From NCBI GenBank assembly GCA_035610365.1, contig CM069435.1:84043389-84107388 (forward strand): a stretch of DNA of 64,000 bases, given 5' to 3'. Position numbers and translations under genes: made by a program. The notes beneath the pieces were generated by a model. That model saw only the letters and a program-made list of their open reading frames with translations, was not told the origin of the DNA and did no database searches. How positions within the stretch are numbered: the stretch's first letter is position 1; each line of letters begins with the position of its first letter. This DNA comes from Aquatica leii. Lineage: Eukaryota; Arthropoda; Insecta; Coleoptera; Lampyridae. Below, piece after piece: positions 1 to 9,921 of the stretch.

Positions 1-838
1 ACACATGATATTTGGGTCGAACTCTTTGCTGAATAGTTGACAATAATTCTACACAACCAACGTGGTCGCCGCTTCTAACAAGATCGCCGTGGCCTAAAGG
101 AGGCCCATGTGTCATTAATATATCCGTATCGTCTGGTATTTGATTCCACTTAGACAATAAGGGTTTACCCCGAGGTAGATTAAAAGCCCATTTACCAAAC
201 TCCGGTTGCCTAGAAAACACAATACAACGCACAATCAAAATATTTTTAAACTGACTTTACCATGGACTACCATAAATTTTAATACCATAAACGACGACAG
301 GTGAATCTTCTAAATATATACAATTCGTTAAATGCTGACTTGCATTTGTAGGTACCGAATGTCTCTCCGTGAACCTAGCAAACGGTTTCTTAATGATGTT
401 TAGGCATGTTACTAAATGAGATTCGGCCGAGTTGGGATTTCTCGTTGTTGGGTTAAATATTTGAAGAATGTTTTCGCAGGTGGGATCAAAACTAATTTCA
501 TGATTACCCGCTATTACAATTTTATACTTATGTGGTAAAGCCCCTACCCATTTATTAAATGTTTTTATTTCTTCGTCTCTGCCGAAACTGGTAAAGTCAC
601 CGGCATGCAATAAAACATCGCCAAACGGTACTTTAAAATTTAAATTGTGAGTGAGAGAATGTGTGTCGCTCATGCATACAAATCTAACTTTGTTGGGGCT
701 TACTGTGTCAGTCGGACTTTCTAAATTAATCGGTATTACTTTTTGTGTGTGCCAAATTGAACTCCAAACAGCTGATGGGTTATTGGTGAGTGGGTGAACA
801 TTAACTTTAACTTCATCCACTTCCGCCCTCGTACCCAT
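1..838 (-). CDS. MPPED-type metallophosphoesterase, paralog A (partial, runs off left edge)
   Basis: Calcineurin-like phosphoesterase of the MPPED1/MPPED2 group, metal-dependent phosphodiesterases with a small cytosolic fold. Exon 1 is 838 down to 261; a donor (GT at 260-259) and acceptor (AG at 211-210) bound a 51-bp intron; exon 2 runs from 209 past position 1. The intron interrupts a Trp codon. Metal-binding motifs are visible: D58-x-H60 in the SDTH motif, GD at 80-81 and GNHE at 111-114. Exon 2 carries the HTPP motif region and ends at the window edge just before the expected GHxHEG motif. Start taken at the first Met (838), which sits 7-8 residues further upstream than in paralog B. It is a clear tandem paralog of the gene at 11563-12559, same strand, with the same intron position and phase. 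The third exon must lie left of the window. Substrate is not known from sequence. Confidence 0.9.
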
Positions 839-1914
839 ATTTACACTGATATGTTACCTGCAGAAAACAATTTCATCTCCATCTCTGTATCGAAAAAATT
901 ACTTCACCTTTTTTTCCGATTTAGGAACAGAGTTTTTATTAGGAAATTTAACTAAACCGCTTTTTTTCTGTTATTGCCATAATCCAAATATTTGTAAACA
1001 ATTTAAATTTTTGACGCACAATTACTCATCCGACTCCATCTTGGAATTTCCAGGATTCCCCACGTAATCGGCCATGCAAGGTCACGCTCTATATTGCCTT
1101 GAGTGGAATGTGTGACCTAATTATTTAGAAACGTCCAATATTTCATTGGTCGACTAAATTAAATTTTGTTTGTTTAAGAGACTTCATAATTTTGATTTTT
1201 TATTATGTTTTGTCAATTGCAGTATTATTTGAACTTGAAAAAAAAATTTTTTGTCATACAGGGTGTATTATAAAAGACGACAATTTTTTTCCGGCATTAT
1301 CTACTAATCAATCAGGCTGAAATTTACAGTTTAGGGACCTAATCATCTATTTTGCATGAATTTTTTAGCTGAATTTTCCCAATACGCTTGTTTAGAGTAA
1401 AAAACTTAATTATTGTACTTTGAAAATCCTTGTTTTGCATCTATAATTTTATTTTTGCAATGTTATTTATTTATTCAAGTATTTTGACTGACGTAACAGT
1501 ACCTCATCTAAACATCCGGAAATACGTTAGCTATGAGTTACTTTGTATTGGAAATAATGTGCACTTCTTAGAATAACAGTTTAATTTAACTATACGTTTT
1601 ATGTAATGACATCTTTATTAACGGTTTCAACAAATTAACTATTTAATGCAACAGGTCCGTCATTTTCGATTTATTTGTCTCAAAATTTAGATTTAAAAAC
1701 GAATTATTAGAAAATTTATTTTAATATTTTTTGTTTATATTGATGCTATAATTTCACTTTCTAAATTAACAATCTGTTAATTAGGATACTCGCTGTATGT
1801 ATTTACTGCTTTCTAACCAATAAACATTTATTTGTTTTTTTTATTATCCAATTTTATTCATTCATTCTAGAAATTCTAAATTCTAGAAGTTTAAAAGAGG
1901 AAATACGAGCGAGC
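839..1914. other. Intergenic, AT-rich; one transposon-end-like motif
   Basis: No coding region seen. A TACAGGGTGTATTATAAAAG motif near 1256 looks like one end of a mariner-like element, similar to the TIR at 58907, but no matching opposite end is visible. I looked for a 5' LTR for the Gypsy copy that begins at 1915 and found none resembling the LTR at 6839. Confidence 0.5.
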
Positions 1915-2916
1915 ATGGAAAATCAAATAAAGACTATTGAGGAACAAATACAAGTTAGTGTAGGAAATCAAATCAAAATTGCTCAAGAAGAAACACAAGC
2001 AGACATGTTATGTTTAAGAGAAGAAATATGCGAAGTTCTGGAAAACGGAAAACAATCTATGAATGAGAAAATAGAAGCTATAGAGGACAAATTAGAAGAC
2101 AGAATGAAACTGCTTGAAGAAAGAATGAACCAAATGAATTACCATGGTGAAGGAAGTGTCACGAGTGAAGATTTAATAATGGATCGCCGAGAAGAAAACA
2201 CTCACAAGTTCAAAGTTGTACCACCAAATTTTGATGGTAAAGTTCCATGGTCAACCTACTACAAGCAGTTTGAAGCCGCAGCTACTGCTAATGGTTGGAG
2301 CAACAAGCAGAAAGCGACGTCTTTAATAGTGTCCTTACGTGGAGAAGCGCTTGGAATTTTACAAACTGTTCCTGACCACCTACAAGAAAATTACGAACTT
2401 TTAATTTCACGTTTAGAAATGAGATATGGAGATGCTCATCTTCAACAAGTCTATCAAGCTCAAATTAAAAGTCGGGTTCAAAAAGCTGCCGAAAGTCTTC
2501 AAGAGTTTGAGGCTGACATCGCCAGATTAACACGGCTTGCGTATCCTACAGCACCAGATACCTTCTTGGAGCAGTTGGCTATTCAAACCTTCGTAGACGG
2601 CCTCCGAGAGAACGAAACTCAGCAGACTCTACGGTTAGCACGACCGAAGACGTTGGATGACGCTTTAACCCATGCTTTGGAGTTCGAGTCGGCAAAACAA
2701 GCGTCGCACCGAAACAGCCATAAGCTCCGTTGTGCTACAGAAATACCCTCGAACTCAGAAGAAAGCATTGAAGACATAGTGCGACGTGTATTTCGGGAAC
2801 AAGTAGCTCGACGAAGAGAAGTGACGTGCTGGAACTGCGGGGAAGTGGGCCACGTACGACGACGCTGTACTAAGCCCAAAAGAAGACCAGAAGAGCGTCC
2901 GGACAAGTCAAAGTAA
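1915..2916 (+). CDS. gag: Gypsy copy 1 gag polyprotein
   Basis: Structural polyprotein of the retrotransposon, 333 codons without a stop. Residues about 1-80 are rich in E/K/I/L and look like a coiled coil. Residues about 98-265 resemble the capsid-like retrotransposon gag core (PNFDGK..W..YYKQFE start, then a series of helices). A CCHC zinc knuckle is at C305-x2-C308-x4-H313-x4-C318, followed by a basic tail. The start at 1915 is the first Met after an AG-rich leader. The frame stops at 2914-2916, where the protease frame begins without its active-site segment, so a deletion appears to have removed sequence at this junction. Expected role: particle assembly and RNA binding in the cytoplasm. 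Confidence 0.85.
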   Translation: MENQIKTIEEQIQVSVGNQIKIAQEETQADMLCLREEICEVLENGKQSMNEKIEAIEDKLEDRMKLLEERMNQMNYHGEGSVTSEDLIMDRREENTHKFKVVPPNFDGKVPWSTYYKQFEAAATANGWSNKQKATSLIVSLRGEALGILQTVPDHLQENYELLISRLEMRYGDAHLQQVYQAQIKSRVQKAAESLQEFEADIARLTRLAYPTAPDTFLEQLAIQTFVDGLRENETQQTLRLARPKTLDDALTHALEFESAKQASHRNSHKLRCATEIPSNSEESIEDIVRRVFREQVARRREVTCWNCGEVGHVRRRCTKPKRRPEERPDKSK

Positions 2917-3325
2917 CCATTGGTTTGGGAAATGGAGTACTCGACCATCAAGTATTGGTAGCCGACATCACGGAAGAAGTTATCCTGGGAATGGACGTGA
3001 TAAAGAAGTATGGGTTCCATTTGGATATGAAGAACGATGTCCTGAAGATCGACAATGAAGAAATTCCTTTTCATTCGTCAGAGAAGGCAGCCGTGCGAGT
3101 CTTGTTGAGTGAAGACGTGATTCTGCCTGCAAGGACGGAAAGTGTGGTGATGGCACGCCTGGATGGAAATCTCCGGGAAGGCTACATACGCACGATTGAA
3201 CCAATGGAAGGCGGCTTAGTTGAAAAGGGACTACTCGTTGCCAGAACCTTAGTACGAGTAAAGAAGACGATGCCAGTAAGGATCTTAAACATCAACTCAG
3301 ATCCTGTAACGCTGAAAAAGAAACC
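2917..3325 (+). pseudogene. Gypsy copy 1 protease remnant lacking active site
   Basis: Reading from about 2919 in a frame different from gag, the sequence shows the C-terminal half of a retropepsin: a strand, then the ILGMD motif (about 2986-3000) typical of Gypsy proteases, then the protease-RT linker. The D-T/S-G active-site motif expected about 50-70 residues earlier is missing, because gag and this frame abut directly. I infer an internal deletion. The frame stays open to 3332 and overlaps the start of the RT frame at 3326. Confidence 0.7.
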
Positions 3326-4569
3326 GTGGTAGGCCAATGCACGCCAGTATCACAAATTGTGAGATGCGTGAAGTCGAACGAAGATACGTCGCCGAAGAAG
3401 TGTCCACAACATCTATTGGACATTCTTACCACCAAATGCGAAAACCTCAGCCAACACCAGCTGGCTAAAGTTAAAGTGTTGATCCAAGAGTACCAAGATG
3501 TGTCTGCGCTGGAGAGTGGCTCCAAAGGAAGAACTAACGTGGTGAAACATAAAATTAATACCGGAGACGCTCGGCCGATACGACAACATCCACGCAGACT
3601 TCCTTTGGCGAAAAGAGAAGAAGCCGAACAAATAATTACTGATATGGAGAGAGAAGGCGTGATTGAACCTTCAAGTAGTCCATGGGCATCCCCAGTGGTA
3701 CTCGTGAAGAAGAAGGATGGATCAACGAGGTTTTGCGTAGACTACAGGCAGCTAAACGACGTGACCAAAAAGGACAGCTACCCTTTACCCAGAATTGACG
3801 ATACGCTGGACACCCTGTCAGGATCCCAGTGGTTTTCTACGTTAGATTTAAAAAGTGGATACTGGCAGGTAGAATTAGAACCCAAGGATCGTGAAAAAAC
3901 AGCTTTTACGATCGGAACTGGTTTGTGGCAGTTCACTGTAATGCCCTTCGGCCTGTGTAACGCTCCTCCAACGTTCGAGCGTTTGATGGAGACCATCTTG
4001 CGCGGATTGTCTTGGAAGACGTGCTTGGTTTACCTGGACGACGTGATCGTGGTTGGAAGGTCGTTTGAAGAGCACTTGAACAACTTGAAGGAAGTGTTCC
4101 AGAGATTACGTGGGGCTAACCTCAAACTGAGCCCAAAGAAGTGCCACGTATTTAAGAAGGAAGTCCAATACGAGCAGTGCAAGCATGGCCAAGACCGATC
4201 GACAAACATCAGGTCCAAAGTTTCCTTGGGTTGTGCACTTATTATAGAAGATTTGTCCCCGGATTTGCCAATATTGCCAAACCATTGACAAAACTAACCG
4301 AAGAAAAAGCAGAATTTAGATGGAATGAAGACTGCGAAAATTCTTTTAATCAACTAAAACAGGCCCTAGTCACTTCGCCGATTTTGAGTTATCCACGAGA
4401 AGATGGAAAGTTTGTTTTGGATACCGACGCAAGCAATATGGCCATAGGCGCGGTCCTTTCGCAGGTTCAAGATGGACAAGAAAAGGTTATCGCGTACTTT
4501 AGCAAGGTTTTGTCTAGGCCAGAAAGGAATTATTGCGTGACTAGGAGGGGAGCTGTTAGCAGTCGTTAA
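3326..4569 (+). pseudogene. Gypsy copy 1 reverse transcriptase and start of RNase H (frameshifted)
   Basis: Residues about 100-255 of the frame starting at 3326 contain the RT core: the ASPVVLVKKKDG and RFCVDYRQLN motifs, catalytic D174 in STLDLKSGYW, the MPFGLCNAPPTF motif, and YLDD at 236-239 (about 4031-4042). At about 4170 the frame breaks. Comparison with copy 2 (minus strand, near 9625-9690) shows that about 52 bp present there, between the QY and the QAW segments, is absent here. The thumb and RNase H entry then continue in another frame (4177-4569), including the [11 protein letters not shown] motif and the FVLDTDAS motif that carries the first RNase H Asp. A further frameshift ends it at about 4540-4570. 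Confidence 0.85.
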
Positions 4570-5125
4570 GTCCATCGAACATTTCTACAAGTATTTGTAT
4601 GGACGAAAATTTTACTGAGGACAGACCACGCCGCTTTAAAATGGCTACTGCAGTTCCGTAACCCAGAAGGACAAGTAGCAAGATGGATCGAGAGACTGCA
4701 AGAGTATGACTACGACACAGAACACCGTGCCGGAAGCAGTCATCGGAACGCTGATGCCTTGTCCAGAAGACCATGTCCGGCGGACTGCAGCCATTGTTCG
4801 CGACTGGAAGAAAGTCGAATGCCTCCGGAGAACTGCTATGGTTGATGATGAGTGGGAACCTGAGCAGTTACGTCGCGAACAAGAAGACGATCCTGAAATA
4901 AGACTACTCCTCGACTGGAAAGAAAGCGGCCGACGACCAACCTGGGAAGAAGTGAGTGCTTTGGGCAAAAATATCAAAGCGTACTGGGCGCAGTGGGACT
5001 CCTTGATAGTAGAAGACGGTCTTCTTAAGCGATCTTGTAGAAAGTGCCGAGGGCACGGGAAACAAACTACAGCTGGTAGTGCCGAAGAGCAGGGTGACCG
5101 AAGTGTTGAAGCATCTCCACGATAG
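4570..5125 (+). pseudogene. Gypsy copy 1 RNase H C-terminus and RT-integrase linker
   Basis: After a frameshift near 4545, the RNase H continues in pieces: an ELLAVVKSIEHF-like segment at about 4550-4590, a second shift, then DHAALKWLL-like and HRNADALSRRP-like motifs (about 4625-4770), which are the conserved RNase H end of Gypsy elements. The frame open from 4706 to 5125 holds the charged linker before integrase. It overlaps the integrase frame at 5079-5125, consistent with another indel. Confidence 0.7.
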
Positions 5126-5950
5126 GACATCAGGAGGACACTTTGGCATTAAGAAGACGTTGGGTAAAGTGCGAGAACGATTCTACTGGATGAACTGCAA
5201 AGAGGACGTCATGAAATGGTGCCGTAAATGCATAGTCTGCGCTTTAGGAAATGGTCCAGCGAGAAAGCGCAAAGCACCCATGAAACAATACAACGTAGGA
5301 AGCCCTTTGGAAAGAGTAGCGATTGACATCGCAGGGCCGTTCCCAGAATTCGATTCGGGAAATAAATACATCCTGGTGGCGATGGATTATTTCACGAAAT
5401 GGACCGAGGCTTACGCCATACCCAATCAGGAAGCAGCTACAGTCGCAGACGTATTAGTAAAGGAGTTTTTCTGCCGGTTTGGAGTTCCGTTCGAATTACA
5501 CTCCGATCAAGGCCGCAATTTTGAGTCTGGGCTGTTTCAAGAAGTTTGCCGACTGTTAGGAATTAAAAAAACTACGACAACGCCTCTCCATCCTCAGTCT
5601 GAACGGATGAATCGAACAATGGGCAAGTACTTAGCCAAGGTAGTGTCCGAACACCAAAGGGACTGGGATCAGTACTTGCACCTTTTCTTAATGGCATACC
5701 GATCATCCGTTCACGAAAGCACAGGCCAAACACCATCCTGTGTCATGCTCGGTCGTGAGATAAGATTACCATGCGATCTTCAATTTGGGCGAAGACTGGA
5801 AGAAGAAGTTGCTGGAGAAGATTACGTCAGCAAGCTGGCCAAGAGGTTAGACGAAGTACATGAAGAGGTCCGTAAACACACAATTGCCAGCGACATTATG
5901 AAAACAAGATATGACGTCAAGGCGCAAAATGGTGGTTTCAACCTGGCGAT
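5079..5950 (+). pseudogene. Gypsy copy 1 integrase, catalytic core altered
   Basis: HHCC-type zinc-binding region: two His in the HDRTSGGHFG segment (residues 14 and 21) and CxxC in WCRKCIVC (about 48-54). Catalytic core: D83 in AIDIAGPF, D143 in HSDQGRNFES, and a Glu at 175 in HPQSER. Copy 2 retains four residues (DGMV) between HPQS and ER that are missing here, an in-frame deletion that moves the third acidic residue. The frame continues to 6113 out of register, but the true C-terminal domain resumes in the frame from 5951, so there is a frameshift near 5940. Confidence 0.8.
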
Positions 5951-6841
5951 ATGGTCTGGTTGTATAACCCTCAAAGGAGACGTGATTTGTCGCCGAAGCT
6001 GCAAAGGCAATGGGAGGGCCCCTATGAAGTCGTGCAGCGTATTAACGACGTTATATACCGCATCCGAAAACCGCCCAGAGGCAAGCCAAAAGTGGTCCAC
6101 GTCGATCGTCTAGCCCCGTTTGCTGGCGATAACCACAATACGCAAGTCCAGGTCCGAACCAGAGTAATAAGTAGCAGAACCAGGAATCCAATCGAAGAAA
6201 TGGAGTTCGAGAAGTTTATAAACTTATACGGAGGTTCTGGAAAAGCTAGGTTCGGAGTTACCACCGAAGAACAGCAAGACCTGTTCCAGACACAAAAAGA
6301 TTACGCCATCGCACATTGCGTGGGCGAGGATCTTGACATGTCCAGAGGGGTTGCAGTCGTGTTTAAAAAGAAGCTTGGGCAGTTAGATGAATTACGAAGA
6401 CAGCAACCGGCAGTCGGAAAAGTTTTAGGACTACGTGGTGACGGACGCTTCGTTTTCTATTTGGTCGCCAAGAAATACTCACGTGTCAAGCCGTTATACA
6501 AAGATCTGTGGCGAACATTATGGACTCTCAAGAGAGAAATGGAGATCCATCATGTTAAGAAATTGGCAGTACCCAAGCTTGGTTGTGGCTTAGATCAACT
6601 GAATTGGAGGACAGTTCGAAACATCTTGGAGGTCGTCTTCCGAGGAACAGGCATTCAAGTGTTGGTCTGTAGTTACCAACCAAGGAGAATATTGGGTCAG
6701 GAAAAGTCCATTGACTGTTACTTTTATGGTCAAGGAAGTTGCCGAAATGGTGGAAGCTGCCGCTATCGCCACGATCCCTTTACCGGTGTCACATCCAGTC
6801 TCCTGTTCTGGGACAGAACAGTCCTAAGAAGGGGGCAGTGA
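5951..6841 (+). CDS. Integrase C-terminus fused to macro domain and CCCH zinc finger
   Basis: Open for 296 codons. Residues 1-55 are the GPY/F-type end of integrase (WEGPYEVVQR at 21-30, HVDRLAPF at 50-57). Residues about 105-242 form a macro domain resembling the TARG1/OARD1 group of ADP-ribosyl hydrolases: AHCVGEDLDM at 121-130, FKKK at 138-141, GDGR at 163-166 and GCGLD at 211-215. The Lys in FKKK and the Asp of GCGLD sit where the catalytic pair lies in TARG1-type enzymes (from family knowledge). Residues 256-274 are a CCCH finger, C-x7-C-x5-C-x3-H. The stop codon coincides with the first bases of the 3' LTR. It is normally part of pol; here it is separated by a frameshift near 5940. The inferred role, removal of ADP-ribose or ADP-ribose binding plus RNA binding, is not shown. 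Confidence 0.75.
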   Translation: MVWLYNPQRRRDLSPKLQRQWEGPYEVVQRINDVIYRIRKPPRGKPKVVHVDRLAPFAGDNHNTQVQVRTRVISSRTRNPIEEMEFEKFINLYGGSGKARFGVTTEEQQDLFQTQKDYAIAHCVGEDLDMSRGVAVVFKKKLGQLDELRRQQPAVGKVLGLRGDGRFVFYLVAKKYSRVKPLYKDLWRTLWTLKREMEIHHVKKLAVPKLGCGLDQLNWRTVRNILEVVFRGTGIQVLVCSYQPRRILGQEKSIDCYFYGQGSCRNGGSCRYRHDPFTGVTSSLLFWDRTVLRRGQ

Positions 6842-7255
6842 AACGTTCGAGAAATTATTTACAAATGCAAGAGCCTTCTAGAAGCTGTCTAGAAGATATA
6901 GCGAAAAGTAGGGAACGCTCTAGAAGGATTTGCCGATGTCTATAAATGCCGAAGATGGAAATCGTAGGGCAGTTATTGCTGGAATGTGAATGCATGCAGT
7001 ATTAAGAAGATTATTCAAGTGAAGATAAATAAGTGATTAGCACGTGCGAAGTTTTAAATAAATAACAGTGTACACCGAATCGAGTGAACGTGACTTACAG
7101 TGTGAAATCCGAGGACGTTATCTTATCTCGTGTTAGTGATAGTGTTATACAACGGTTATACATAAATTCGTGTAAGTGTTTTCATTAAATATTATTAGAT
7201 TTAATTAGTTCGGTTAATTTAAAAGTGTACATATTTCTAGAATAAGTAAACATAA
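6839..7255 (+). repeat. 3' LTR of Gypsy copy 1
   Basis: Begins TGAAACGTTCGAG directly after a purine-rich tract (AAGAAGGGGGCAG). It contains a TATAAA-like box (about 6942) and an AATAAA-like signal (about 7053). Its middle and end (about 7105-7200) align with the inverted LTR of copy 2 between about 7370 and 7290. The right edge is approximate. Confidence 0.7.
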
Positions 7256-7594
7256 TTTTTAATCGTTTAAATAAAGTAGTTTTTAATAATAAATACGTAA
7301 CAATATTTAATAAAAACACACACTAATTTATATATAAAACTATCACACGAAGATAAAGTCCGCGGATAACTTCTATTTATCTAAACACATACACTTGTTT
7401 ACTTTAAAGCCATGTACAAGGTTTACTCCTTATATTTATCTCGAACACACGCGTTAATGCCGTCTTCGAATTGCTGGAATAACTCCCTATGATTTGTTTG
7501 TATCGCTTTTATATATTTTGGCCAATTGTTTGAAAATTTTCTATATCTTTCGGTAAAAGTTCTGGAACTTGGAAATAATTTCTCGAACGTTTCA
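7256..7594 (-). repeat. 3' LTR of Gypsy copy 2
   Basis: On the minus strand it begins TGAAACGTTCGAG at 7594 after a purine-rich tract, mirroring the LTR of copy 1. It shares about 150 bp with the LTR fragment at 9776-9921. The distal end near 7256 is uncertain. Confidence 0.7.
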
Positions 7595-7613
7595 CTGCCC
7601 CCTTATTAAAACT

Positions 7614-8330
7614 GTTTTATCCCAGAACAGGAAACTGGATGCGAAACCGGTAGAAAGGATCGTGGCGATAGCGGCAGCTTTCTCCATTTCGGCAACTTCT
7701 TTGACGATATAAGTAACAGTCAACGGACTTTTTCTGACCCGATATTCTCCTTGGTTGGTAACTGCAGACCAACACTTGAACGCCTGTTCCTCGGAAGACG
7801 ACCTCCCACATGATTTGAACTGTCCTCCAATTCAGTTGATCCTAGCCACAACCAAGCTTGGGTACTGCCAATTTCGTAACATAGTGAAACTCTATTTCTC
7901 TCTTGAGATTCCATAATGTTCGCCACAGATTTTTGTATTACAAATTGGCACGTGAGTATTTCTTGGTGACCAGAGAGAAAACGAAGCGTCTGTCACTACG
8001 GTCTTTTAAAACTTTTCCGACTGCCGGTTACTGTCTTTGTAGTTTATCTAGTTGCACAAACTTTTTTTTAAATACGACTGCAACCCCTCTCGACATGTTA
8101 CGCAATGTGCGATAGCGTAATCTTTTCGTATTTGGAACAGGTCTTATTGTTCCTCGGTGGTAACTCCGAACCTAGCTTTTCCAGAACCACCGTATACGCT
8201 CATAAACTTTTCGAACTATATTCCTTCGATTTGATTGCTGGTTCTGCTGCTTATTACTCTGGTTCGGACCTGAACTTGCGTATTATGGTTATCGCCAGCA
8301 AAAGGGGCTAGACGATCGACGTGGCCTACT
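7614..8330 (-). pseudogene. Macro domain and CCCH finger of Gypsy copy 2 (decayed)
   Basis: Homologous to 6120-6841. The CCCH finger is intact in spacing (C-x7-C-x5-C-x3-H, about 7665-7725). The macro domain is recognisable by its start (DYAIAHC), a KK pair, and a GCG-stop-DQL version of the GCGLD motif near 7845, where the Leu codon has become TAG. Several indels shift the frame. Its presence in a second, clearly diverged copy shows that the macro-CCCH module belongs to the family and is not a one-off insertion. Confidence 0.75.
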
Positions 8331-9775
8331 TTTGGCTTGCTTCTGGATGGTTTTCGGATGCGATATATGACGTCATTAAGACGCTGCACGACTTTATAAA
8401 GGCCCTCCTATTGCCTTTGCAGCTTCGGCGACAAACCACGTCTTCTTTGGGGATTATACAACAACACTATGTCGCCAGGTTGTAACCCACTATTTTGTGC
8501 CTTGACGTCCTATCTGGTCTTCATTCTGTCGCTAGCAATTTGTGTGTTTTTACAGACTTCTTCATGTTTTTCGTATAGTCTCTAAGTCAGCTTGCTGACG
8601 TAGTCTTCTCCAGCAACTTCTATTTCCGGTCTTCATCCAAATTGGAGGTCGCATGGCAGTCGTATTTCGCGACCGAGCATCACACAGGATAGTGTTTGAC
8701 TTATGCTTTCGTGAATGGATAATCGGTATGCCATTAGGAAAAGATGCCAGTACTGATCCCAGTCCCTTTGGTGTTCGGACACTACTTTGGCTAAGTATTT
8801 TCCCATTGTTCAATTTTTCCGCTCAACCATACCATCAGATTGAGGATGGAGAGGCGCCGTCTTAGTTTTCTTAATTCCCAACAGTCGGCAAACTTCTTGA
8901 AACAGCCCAGACTCAAAGTTGCGACCTTGATCGGAGTGTAATTCCAACGGAACTCCAAACCGGCAGAAAAACTCTTTTACGAATATGTCTACAACTGTAG
9001 CTGGTTCTTGATTAGACATGGCGTAAGCCTTCGTCCATTTCGTGAAATAATCCATTGCCACCAGGATGTATTTGTTTCCCGAATCGGATTCTGGGTACAG
9101 CCCTGCGATGTCGATCGCTACTCTTTCCAAAGGGCTTCCTACGTTGTATTGCTTCATGGATGCTTTGCGCTTTCTCGCTGGAGACCAGGTTGGTCGTCGG
9201 TTGTTTTCTTTCCAGTCCAGGAGTAGTCTTATTTCAGGACCGTTTTCTTGTTCGCGACGTAACTGCTCAGGTTTCCACTCATCATCAACCATAGGAATTC
9301 TCCGGAAGCATTCAACTTTTTCTTCAAGTCGCGAACATTGGCTGCAGTTTCCATCTTCTCTTGGATAACTCAAAATCGGCGAAATGACTAAGGCCTGTTT
9401 TAGTTGATGGAAGCATTTTCGCAGTCTTCATTTCATCTAAATTCTGCTTTTTCATCGGTCAGTTTCGTCAAAGGTTTGGCAATATTGGCAAATCCGGGTA
9501 CAAATCGTCTATAATAGGTGCACAACCCAAGGAAACTTCGGACCTAATGTTTGTCGATTGGTCTTCGCCATGCTTGCACTGCTCGGATTTTGTCTGGGTC
9601 AGCTTTTACTCCATCCCTAGATACGACGTGGCCAAGGTATTGCACTTCTCTCTTAAACACGTGACACTTTTTTCGGCTCAGTTTGAGGTTTGTCCCACGT
9701 AGTCGCTGGAACACTTCTTTCAAATTGTTCAAGTGTTCTTCAAACGACCTTCTGACCACGATCACGTCGTAATCT
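8330..9775 (-). pseudogene. Gypsy copy 2 pol fragments
   Basis: Fragments in order on the minus strand: RT from just inside the YLDD motif (9775-9545, including the LGHVVSRDG segment lost from copy 1), RNase H entry to a REDG segment (about 9360), linker (9340-9200), integrase core (9196-8812, with HSDQGRNFES and HPQSDGMVER retained), then integrase C-terminus with stops and frameshifts down to about 8330. The junctions at about 9360 and 9196 are deletions relative to copy 1. Confidence 0.75.
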
Positions 9776-9921
9776 TATTAACACTGCCGTCTTCGAATTG
9801 CTTGAATAATTCCCTATGATTTGTTTGTATCGCTTTTATATATTTTGGCCAAACGTTCGGGAAATTTGTATATCTTTCGGTGAACGTACTGGAACTTAAG
9901 AATAATTTCTAAAACGTTTCA
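9776..9921 (-). repeat. LTR fragment at 5' side of Gypsy copy 2
   Basis: Aligns with 7445-7594 over about 145 bp (U3-like part only) and then switches abruptly into RT sequence at 9775. I infer a deletion that removed the rest of the LTR, the leader, gag, protease and the first part of RT. Confidence 0.75.

Larger units (their letters stand above)
1915..7255 (+). mobile_element. Ty3/Gypsy retrotransposon copy 1 with macro-CCCH module (5' LTR not found)
   Basis: Order on the plus strand: gag with zinc knuckle, protease remnant, RT, RNase H, integrase with GPY/F-type tail, macro domain, CCCH finger, purine-rich tract (about 6824-6838), 3' LTR beginning TGAAACG at 6839. Domain order protease-RT-RNaseH-integrase is the Ty3/Gypsy order. 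The 5' LTR and primer-binding site are not recognisable upstream of gag, so the copy is probably truncated or rearranged there. Several small deletions break pol, so this copy is not autonomous, while gag and the terminal macro-CCCH frame are open. The right boundary is approximate because the 3' LTR abuts the LTR of an inverted second copy. Confidence 0.85.
7256..9921 (-). mobile_element. Gypsy copy 2 with macro-CCCH module, internally deleted
   Basis: Minus-strand relative of the element at 1915-7255. From its 5' side: LTR fragment (9921-9776), then directly the RT from YLDD-like sequence (about 9775), RT thumb and RNase H entry (to about 9360), a jump to the RT-integrase linker, a jump to integrase at the SPARKRKA segment (about 9195), integrase core and C-terminus, macro domain and CCCH finger, and 3' LTR from 7594. 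Gag, protease, most of RT, most of RNase H and the integrase zinc domain are deleted. Many stops and frameshifts are present, so it is older or less constrained than copy 1. Confidence 0.85.

Noticed and set aside
1100..1914. A 5' LTR for Gypsy copy 1
   Set aside because: Compared by eye with the LTR at 6839 and found no shared block or primer-binding site.
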